Under the pieces are notes generated by a model. The model was not told the DNA's origin, did no database searches, and was given only the letters and a program-made list of their open reading frames with translations. Position numbers and translations under genes: made by a program. Positions 15,200 through 20,205 of a DNA stretch of 20,205 nucleotides are shown here, in pieces. This stretch comes from JAGTVG01 sp964389805 (GTDB taxonomy: Bacteria; Bacteroidota; Bacteroidia; Cytophagales; Cyclobacteriaceae): NCBI GenBank assembly GCA_964389805.1, contig CAYMFU010000218.1, positions 1 to 20,205 of the forward strand, read 5' to 3'. The stretch's first letter is position 1, and every line of letters starts with the position of its first letter.

Positions 15200-16414
15200 T
15201 TAATTTTTGCTGCTACTAATGATTGGAACTTTTACCCTGGCCATTCTTTTTTGTTTTATGGAATAGAAAAATAGATATATCAAAGCCAGGCCTGACATCA
15301 CTGCAGAAATTAAGAATGTTAAATGAAAGTTATCCGTATTGTTATTATAGATCCAGGCAGATATCAATGCCCCGGCTCCGATACCTACCTCCAGGGCAAT
15401 AAACATAGTTGCAAGTGCCCTGCCTCTGTGACTATCTTTACTCAAATCAATCGTCCAGGCATATGCTGTAGGTGTGCTGATTCCCACTCCTATCCCGTAC
15501 AAACCAGCAGCAAGATAAAATAATATTAAATTGTCAGAAAGAGATATCAAGACGAGGGAAATCATAATTATAATCGAGGCGATTATCAATAAGGGTACGC
15601 GACCATAGCGATCAGAGGCCTGGCCGGCAAAGATCCGTATTAATAAAGAAGTGATCGTAAATATAGCAAAGAACACGCCTTTATTGGTCAATCCTAAATG
15701 TATACTTAGGTCCGGTATAATGGTTAATATCACACCGAATGCAAATACGTTAAGCATCAGAACGAATGAGGGTGAATAAACCCTGGGTTCAAGAATATCA
15801 ACTCTCTTAATTTTCAATAATCCGGGTTTAAAAGATTCCCGATCTTTCAGTGTTTCTTTCATACCAATTAATACTATCACAGAGGCAAGAGCCAGAATTG
15901 AGGATGCATAAAACATGGCGTTGAGAGAATAGTACAGAGCAATATAACTCCCTAATACTGGGCCAGAAGCCATCCCAATACTGCTGAAAAGTCCCAATAT
16001 CCCCATAGCCTCTCCCCTTCTGTCCGATGGAGCGATATCTGCAATATAGGCGCTAGTTGCTGTTGGTTTGAATCCTGTAGAAAGGCCATGAAAGAGGCGC
16101 AATGCAAAAAAGCCGGCTATGGTACCCAAAACTGGATATAAGAGCCCTGAGACCAAACAGACCGCTGAGCCGAATATCATTATTGGGATTCTTCCTACGG
16201 TATCAGTTAATTTCCCGCTGAAAGGCCGTGATATGCCAGCAGTTAAGGTAAAAAGAGCAATGATCAATCCTTTATATTCGCCTCCCCCCAAAGAACTAAT
16301 ATAATCCGGCAATTCCGGTATGATCATATTAAAGCTGGCGAAAAATAAAAATGAACCCAGGCACATTAGCCAGAATTGAAAATTATATACTTTAAGCCAT
16401 TCGACTTTTTTCAT
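15200..16414 (-). CDS. MFS transporter, DHA1-type efflux pump
   Basis: This 404-residue inner-membrane protein has twelve hydrophobic segments in two halves. Motif A, in the cytoplasmic loop between helices 2 and 3, is GKLTDTVGRIPI. Its repeat between helices 8 and 9 is GQASDRYGRVPLL. An antiporter-type motif C is GMASGPVLGS in helix 5. RLFHGLSTG and the loop DIAPSDRRGEAMG also fit drug:H+ antiporter family members, so proton-driven efflux of a small molecule is likely. The substrate cannot be read. The C-terminus is basic and cytoplasmic. It precedes the Crp/Fnr gene on the same strand, so the two may be co-transcribed, with that regulator possibly controlling the pump. Confidence 0.92.
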   Translation of the reverse strand: MKKVEWLKVYNFQFWLMCLGSFLFFASFNMIIPELPDYISSLGGGEYKGLIIALFTLTAGISRPFSGKLTDTVGRIPIMIFGSAVCLVSGLLYPVLGTIAGFFALRLFHGLSTGFKPTATSAYIADIAPSDRRGEAMGILGLFSSIGMASGPVLGSYIALYYSLNAMFYASSILALASVIVLIGMKETLKDRESFKPGLLKIKRVDILEPRVYSPSFVLMLNVFAFGVILTIIPDLSIHLGLTNKGVFFAIFTITSLLIRIFAGQASDRYGRVPLLIIASIIIMISLVLISLSDNLILFYLAAGLYGIGVGISTPTAYAWTIDLSKDSHRGRALATMFIALEVGIGAGALISAWIYNNNTDNFHLTFLISAVMSGLALIYLFFYSIKQKRMARVKVPIISSSKN

Positions 16415-16436
16415 TTCAGGGAATTTAACGAAACAG

Positions 16437-16444
16437 CAAAGCTA
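16437..16444 (-). promoter_or_regulatory. Candidate -7 element for the MFS gene
   Basis: Read on the minus strand this is TAGCTTTG, an exact TAnnTTTG match 23 bp before the MFS ATG. The expected -33 TTG is absent, so support is partial. Confidence 0.35.
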
Positions 16445-16585
16445 CGTATAAGTTTCAGGGTTCCCGGGGAAAATTGTCCTTTGTTTTTCAAATCTGTCTT
16501 TATTTTTTCCACAGATTTCAATTTATCCAATATTTTTTACTCCTTTGCATTGAATCCAAAATCAGAAACGATCTGAACAAGATTT

Positions 16586-16626
16586 TTTATCTATGCTGTT
16601 TGCAATTTTCGAATAGCATAGATAAA
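16586..16626. repeat. Long perfect hairpin of unknown role
   Basis: TTTATCTATGCT (16586-16597) and AGCATAGATAAA (16615-16626) are perfect 12-bp inverted repeats. Counting G-T wobbles, pairing continues inwards through five more positions (16598-16602 with 16610-16614), leaving a 7-nt loop: a 17-bp stem. No T-run follows on either strand, so it is not a standard terminator. It lies about 88 bp before the TlpA-like gene and 172 bp before the MFS gene. Confidence 0.6.
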
Positions 16627-16713
16627 CTAAAAGGGATCACTGTAGTTTGTATATTGACCATAAATTAGCAGGCTCCCCTTATTTTTTTAATTGTGAAATA
16701 AATAAATAATGCT

Positions 16714-17814
16714 ATGAAGAGAATATTAATACCAGTTATCGCCATCCTGATTATAGGCGCTTGTGAAACAAAGCAGGAAGGATTTATTGTAAATGGATCA
16801 ATTTCCGGATATCCTGAAGGAACTGCCGTATTGAAACAACGAATCAACAGTGAATTTGTAACTCTTGATTCTGCTTCCATTAAGGATGGAAAGTTTGAAT
16901 TTAAGGGTTTACTTGGATTTCCAGAGATGTGTTACATAAGCATCAGTGATACTCTTCCATATATGAGGTTATTTCTTGAGAATTCAGCAATTTCCATTCA
17001 AGCACACGTTGACAGCCTGAGAACACCGACGATTTCCGGATCTGCAATACAGAAAAAACTCGAAGCATATAATGAAAGGATCAAACCATTTGAAGACAGT
17101 TTAAGATCCAATTACAGGAAGTACCTGACAGCTAATAAGGAAGGTGATCAGGAAAAGGCTGCAGAATTTGAACGCAAGTTCGATGAGATCTCGGCGGCTC
17201 AGAAAGAAGTATCCCTTCAGGTAGTTTCTGAAAATTCAGATAATGTACTGGGCCCTTATTTAGTCTGGGGCACCCTGGTTTACGACCTTACGGTAGAAGA
17301 GCTGGAAGAATTAGCAAATGGATTCTCACCTGAAATTGCTCAGTCAATATATGTTGAACAAATTAATAAGCATGTCGTAACTCTGCAGAAAGTGGCTATT
17401 GGGCAACCATTCACAGATATAGTAATGGATGATCCTGATGGTAATGTGAAGAAACTTTCAGATCTAAAAGGAAAATTGATTCTGATCGATTTCTGGGCAT
17501 CGTGGTGTGGCCCTTGTCGAAGGGAAAATCCAAATGTGGTAGCCCTTTATAATGATTATAAGGATAAGAACTTTGAGATCTTTGGAGTTTCCTTTGACAG
17601 TGACGATGAAAAATGGAAAAAAGCTATTGAAGATGATGATCTCACCTGGCAACATGTATCTGATTTACAATATTGGAACAGTGCCGCCGGCAAACTATAT
17701 GGCGTAAGGAGCATTCCTCATACCGTTTTGATTGATGCGGATGGTATCATTGTAGCAAAAAATCTAAGGGGAGAAGAACTACGTGAGAAAGTAGAAGAAT
17801 TAACAAAAGGATAA
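16714..17814 (+). CDS. TlpA/ResA-like thiol-disulfide oxidoreductase lipoprotein with DUF4369 domain
   Basis: This 366-residue protein begins with a lipoprotein signal ending LIIGAC (lipidated Cys17), so it works in the envelope. Residues about 24-115 look like DUF4369 (FIVNGSISGYPEGTAVL, then DSASIKDGKFEFKG), a beta domain commonly found in front of thioredoxins in this phylum. A charged helical linker (about 115-225) follows. The C-terminal thioredoxin/AhpC-TSA domain (about 228-360) has the redox centre WASWCGPC (C265, C268) and cis-proline P335 in SIPHT. It probably reduces or isomerises disulfides, for example in cytochrome maturation or under oxidative stress; the client is unknown. It is a single gene, with the hairpin element upstream and a good terminator downstream. 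Confidence 0.92.
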   Translation: MKRILIPVIAILIIGACETKQEGFIVNGSISGYPEGTAVLKQRINSEFVTLDSASIKDGKFEFKGLLGFPEMCYISISDTLPYMRLFLENSAISIQAHVDSLRTPTISGSAIQKKLEAYNERIKPFEDSLRSNYRKYLTANKEGDQEKAAEFERKFDEISAAQKEVSLQVVSENSDNVLGPYLVWGTLVYDLTVEELEELANGFSPEIAQSIYVEQINKHVVTLQKVAIGQPFTDIVMDDPDGNVKKLSDLKGKLILIDFWASWCGPCRRENPNVVALYNDYKDKNFEIFGVSFDSDDEKWKKAIEDDDLTWQHVSDLQYWNSAAGKLYGVRSIPHTVLIDADGIIVAKNLRGEELREKVEELTKG

Positions 17815-17832
17815 TTATATACTTTTAGATAT

Positions 17833-17865
17833 AAAAGCGGTCATAATTCCATGATCGCTTTTTTT
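17833..17865 (+). terminator. Rho-independent terminator after the TlpA-like gene
   Basis: AAAAGCGGTCAT (17833-17844) pairs with ATGATCGCTTTT (17851-17862) with one G-T wobble and a 6-nt loop, and is followed by T's to 17865. Confidence 0.88.
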
Positions 17866-17901
17866 ACTATCTATCAAACATTTTTTTAGAAAAACACAAC
17901 C

Positions 17902-17931
17902 TTGAATGAATTCCGTCGTTATCTAATTTAG
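17902..17931 (+). promoter_or_regulatory. Promoter of the tetR-lolA-like-ftsX operon
   Basis: TTG at 17902-17904 is spaced 19 bases from TAATTTAG at 17924-17931, one mismatch from TAnnTTTG. The predicted start near 17938 gives a leader of about 18 nt and places the operator right at the transcription start. Confidence 0.55.
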
Positions 17932-17938
17932 AACATAC

Positions 17939-17953
17939 CAAACGGTCGGTTTG
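17939..17953. promoter_or_regulatory. TetR-type operator CAAAC-N5-GTTTG
   Basis: CAAACGGTCGGTTTG is a 5-bp dyad centred on GGTCG, 2 bases before the TetR ATG. It resembles the CGGTCGGTTT-type half-sites often found in front of TetR-family genes. Its location between the -7 box and the start codon fits repression of its own operon. Confidence 0.6.
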
Positions 17954-17955
17954 TA

Positions 17956-18576
17956 ATGACAAGTACCAAAGAACATATACTTTTTACCGCCCTCAAACTA
18001 ATTTTGAAGAAAGGATATGGAGATGTAACCATGAATGAGCTGGTAGAAGCAAGCGGATTGTCGAAAGGTGCGTTTTATCATTATTTTAAAAGTAAAGAGG
18101 AGATTTATTATGAAACACTCGAAAAGTACTTTTTCTCCTATATGGCTTCCTTCGACCTGACTTATAATAAAGCCCTTTCCTTTAGATCGAATCTACTTCA
18201 GGTTTTTACCATGTTTATTGACTTTGCTTCGGAAATTGAAAGGATGATCGGGCCTGAAAATCCTATGATCAGCTATTACCATACAATACTGGAAGGCGCA
18301 ATCCGGTCGGATGATATCAAAAAGAAGGTAAGCAACTACTACGATTTCTGGATAAATAGGATCGCTGGCTGGATAGAACTTGCTCAGTCGAACAATGAAA
18401 TCGACCCGGAGCTAGATCCCGGGATACTTAGCAAACATATTGGTGGTTTGATGGAAGGGATAATGATTATTTATTCCTTTCAGAATAAAGAAAAAAGTAT
18501 TGGAAAATACTTCAATGAAATATTTTATCAATTTTTCGAACTTATAAAAAACAAAAATTTGAATGAAAACAGTTAG
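17956..18576 (+). CDS. TetR/AcrR-family transcriptional regulator
   Basis: This 206-residue protein has a TetR N-terminal DNA-binding domain (about 5-50): AALKLILKKG-like helix 1, then MNELVEASGLSKGAFYHYFK with the classic 'KGAFYHYF.SKEE' recognition helix. The rest is an all-helical ligand and dimerisation domain without a recognisable effector signature. Aromatic and methionine residues (FTMFIDFASEIERMIGPEN) suggest a hydrophobic ligand. It is the first gene of an operon: its last 14 nt overlap the LolA-like gene. The palindrome immediately upstream is a strong candidate for its own operator, so it probably represses the operon until a ligand, perhaps a lipid or hydrophobic compound, is present. 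The ligand is inference. Confidence 0.93.
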   Translation: MTSTKEHILFTALKLILKKGYGDVTMNELVEASGLSKGAFYHYFKSKEEIYYETLEKYFFSYMASFDLTYNKALSFRSNLLQVFTMFIDFASEIERMIGPENPMISYYHTILEGAIRSDDIKKKVSNYYDFWINRIAGWIELAQSNNEIDPELDPGILSKHIGGLMEGIMIIYSFQNKEKSIGKYFNEIFYQFFELIKNKNLNENS

Positions 18577-19318
18577 AGCAGTAATCGTCCTGGCAGTTTC
18601 TTTTTTCATGATCCTATCTGGATTTACTAATGCCCAGGATGCATTGGATATTATTAAAAAGGTAGATCAGAAGATGCGTGGAAATTACAGCTACCAGGAA
18701 ATGGAGATGAAGATTGTTCGCCCCGACTGGGAACGATCAATAACGATGAAAAGCTGGACAAAAGGCACAACCTATGCCTTGATCCTTATTACTTCACCCG
18801 CTAAAGAAAAAGGACAGGTATTTTTAAAAAGGGATAAAGAAATGTGGAACTGGGTGCCTTCCATAGAACGTATGATCAAGATCCCTCCTTCCATGATGAT
18901 GCAATCGTGGATGGGTTCTGACTTTAAAAACGATGACCTGGTCAGGGAATCTTCCATTGTAGTGGACTACGAACATAATTTTTTGGGAGAGGAGGATATT
19001 AATGAGATTTCATGCTGGAAATTGGAACTCGATCCGAAACCAGAAGCACCTGTAGTATGGGGAAAGATCATCGCATGGATAGATAAGGAATATAACCAGC
19101 TAAAAGTGGAGTATTATGATGAAGATGGATATCTGGTAAATATTATGGATCAAAGCGATATTAAGAAAATGGACGACCGCGAAATTCCCACCCACCTCGA
19201 AATGATCCCTGCTGATGAAGAAGGGAAAAAAACTGTGATAAATATACTATCAGCAACTTTTGATGACCCAATTCCTGAGAACTTTTTCTCTCAGCAGAAT
19301 ATGCAAAGGGTAAGATGA
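18563..19318 (+). CDS. LolA-like periplasmic protein (outer membrane lipoprotein-sorting family)
   Basis: This 251-residue protein has a signal peptide (about 1-24, ending TNAQ) and no lipobox, so it should be a soluble periplasmic protein. The mature part matches the 'outer membrane lipoprotein-sorting protein' branch of the LolA/LppX fold. The helix ALDIIKKVDQKMRGNYSYQE leads into long antiparallel strands, with the typical GQVFLKRDKEMWNWVPSIER, the methionine-rich IPPSMMMQSWMGSDF and SCWKLELDPK. These folds carry a lipid or acyl chain in a hydrophobic half-barrel. It overlaps tetR by 14 nt and is followed 48 bp later by an FtsX-type permease. The likely role is accepting a lipidic cargo extracted by that ABC exporter. 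It is not canonical LolA, being longer and in a TetR operon. Confidence 0.88.
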   Translation: MKTVRAVIVLAVSFFMILSGFTNAQDALDIIKKVDQKMRGNYSYQEMEMKIVRPDWERSITMKSWTKGTTYALILITSPAKEKGQVFLKRDKEMWNWVPSIERMIKIPPSMMMQSWMGSDFKNDDLVRESSIVVDYEHNFLGEEDINEISCWKLELDPKPEAPVVWGKIIAWIDKEYNQLKVEYYDEDGYLVNIMDQSDIKKMDDREIPTHLEMIPADEEGKKTVINILSATFDDPIPENFFSQQNMQRVR

Positions 19319-19366
19319 TGTTTAATGCTATTGACAATATATTATACTCTATTAAATCAATAAAAT

Positions 19367-20205
19367 ATGAAATCGAATATAGTCATTGCATGGAGAAACC
19401 TCTGGAGGAATAAAAGGAGAACCCTGATCACTGTTGCTTCCATATTTTTCGGAGTCCTACTTTCCACGGTCATGTCTTCCATGCAGGAAGGATCTTATAG
19501 TTCCATGATTGATAACATAGTAAAGTTCTATTCAGGATATATACAGGTCCATAATGAGAAATACTGGGAAAATAAAACCATTAATAACACTTTTGAAGCT
19601 GACGAAATGCTTGTTAAGCATATTGAAAATGTTCGGGAAATAATCAATTATGCTCCCAGGCTGGAATTCTTTGCCCTCGCATCCAGCGAGGAAATCACAC
19701 GAGGATCCATTATTCTAGGTATTGATCCGGAGAAAGAGAATCAGATCACTGAAATCGGGAAATGGATCAGTGAAGGTGAATATCTTACTGAAAACGATAA
19801 CGGCCTCCTGGTAGGATATGATCTGGCCAAATATCTACAACTTTCCGTCGGGGATACATTGGTCATGATCGGTCAGGGTTATCATGGAGTAAGTGCCGCC
19901 GGTAAATATCCAATACGTGGAATACTGAAATTCCCTTCTCCTGAACTGAACAAACAAACCATCTACATGGAACTCAGTAATTGCCAGGAGTTCTTCACGT
20001 GTGAAAACCGACTTACTTCATTTGTCTTGATGATAGACAACCAATATCAACTACAGAAAACAAGAAGGAAGCTTGAAGGAGTTATCGAATCCCCCTATGG
20101 CATCATGTCCTGGGATGAAATGCATCCGGAAATCCTTCAGATGGTCGAAGCTGATCGGGCTGGCGGTGTTTTTATGAAAGCCATATTATATGTCGTGATT
20201 GGATT
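19367..20205 (+). CDS. FtsX/LolE-type ABC transporter permease (3' truncated)
   Basis: The frame stays open from ATG 19367 to the window end, giving 279 full codons. It begins MKSNIVIAWRNLWRNKRRTL, the standard cytoplasmic start of MacB/LolC/LolE-type permeases. A first transmembrane helix follows (about 19-38: TLITVASIFFGVLLSTV). A long periplasmic region of about 220 residues (MacB-PCD-like) contains LVGYDLAKYLQLSVGDTLVM, the usual 'G..la..l.l..GD.v' element. A second helix starts near VFMKAILYVVIG just before the cut. The missing part should carry the remaining helices, and an ATPase gene probably lies downstream. With the LolA-like neighbour, it most resembles a mechanotransmission exporter moving lipid or lipoprotein to the periplasmic carrier. 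Confidence 0.9.
   Translation, partial: MKSNIVIAWRNLWRNKRRTLITVASIFFGVLLSTVMSSMQEGSYSSMIDNIVKFYSGYIQVHNEKYWENKTINNTFEADEMLVKHIENVREIINYAPRLEFFALASSEEITRGSIILGIDPEKENQITEIGKWISEGEYLTENDNGLLVGYDLAKYLQLSVGDTLVMIGQGYHGVSAAGKYPIRGILKFPSPELNKQTIYMELSNCQEFFTCENRLTSFVLMIDNQYQLQKTRRKLEGVIESPYGIMSWDEMHPEILQMVEADRAGGVFMKAILYVVIG

Larger units (their letters stand above)
16415..16713. other. Divergent intergenic region between MFS and TlpA-like genes
   Basis: This 299-bp spacer holds the candidate MFS -7 element (16437-16444) and the long hairpin (16586-16626). Two short open frames within it are AT-rich and show no coding character. No clear promoter for the rightward TlpA-like gene was found; TAAATTAG at 16661-16668 is a one-mismatch -7 without a -33 partner. 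Confidence 0.5.

Noticed and set aside
16376..16668. Two overlapping short open frames (66 and 64 codons) in the MFS/TlpA-like spacer
   Set aside because: They are AT-rich and Phe/Ile-heavy, overlap each other and the long hairpin, have no start context or family resemblance, and are best explained by chance.
16665..16880. 71-codon frame on the minus strand over the start of the TlpA-like gene
   Set aside because: It is antisense to a clear lipoprotein gene with no independent support.
1..20205. Mobile elements, CRISPR arrays, tRNA or rRNA genes, toxin-antitoxin or defence systems
   Set aside because: No transposase, integrase, direct-repeat arrays, cloverleaf structures or defence domains were seen; the genes are typical core and envelope functions.

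Overview
The window looks like a chromosomal segment of a low-GC Bacteroidota bacterium. The evidence is a short RpoD starting MRQLKIT, AT-rich intergenic regions, promoters of the form TTG-N19/20-TAnnTTTG, a REC/LytS kinase paired with a LytTR regulator, a DUF4369-thioredoxin lipoprotein and a DUF4136 lipoprotein. I cannot place it below phylum. I see no tRNA, rRNA, CRISPR array, insertion sequence, phage gene or integrase. Most of it is ordinary housekeeping and cell-envelope content.

Layout, left to right. (1) 1-1302: the 3' part of a ClC chloride channel/transporter with two CBS domains. (2) 1490-2050: a DUF4136 lipoprotein. (3) 2111-3341: a divergent RpoD-type sigma factor with a strong promoter, a leader of about 270 nt and a hairpin terminator. 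(4) 3377-5162: a two-gene signalling pair, a receiver-LytS kinase with no sensor domain overlapping a LytTR response regulator. (5) 5218-6434: divergent rnhB and a Nudix hydrolase. (6) 9942-6429, minus strand: an unknown membrane protein, then a PlsB-like acyltransferase overlapping gpsA. The last two form a unit that makes and acylates glycerol-3-phosphate. (7) 10097-13173: a secreted protein of unknown function, then pyrR and pyrB overlapping by ATGA. (8) 13497-14417: an unknown membrane protein with a split CxxC...CxxC zinc-ribbon-like domain. It ends in a terminator built around a small palindrome and facing a convergent gene. (9) 16414-14463, minus strand: an MFS exporter, then a Crp/Fnr-type regulator. 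(10) 16714-17814: a TlpA/ResA-like lipoprotein. (11) 17902-20205: a TetR-controlled operon encoding TetR, a LolA-like periplasmic protein and an FtsX-type ABC permease that runs off the end.

The least explained items are the TetR/LolA-like/FtsX operon with an operator over its start site, and a 17-bp-stem hairpin of unknown role at 16586-16626. Next come the sensorless REC-LytS kinase behind a dyad, the sigma-factor paralog, the ClC with a channel-type valine, and the two genes of unknown function at 9211 and 13497. I found no clearly new defence or mobile system.
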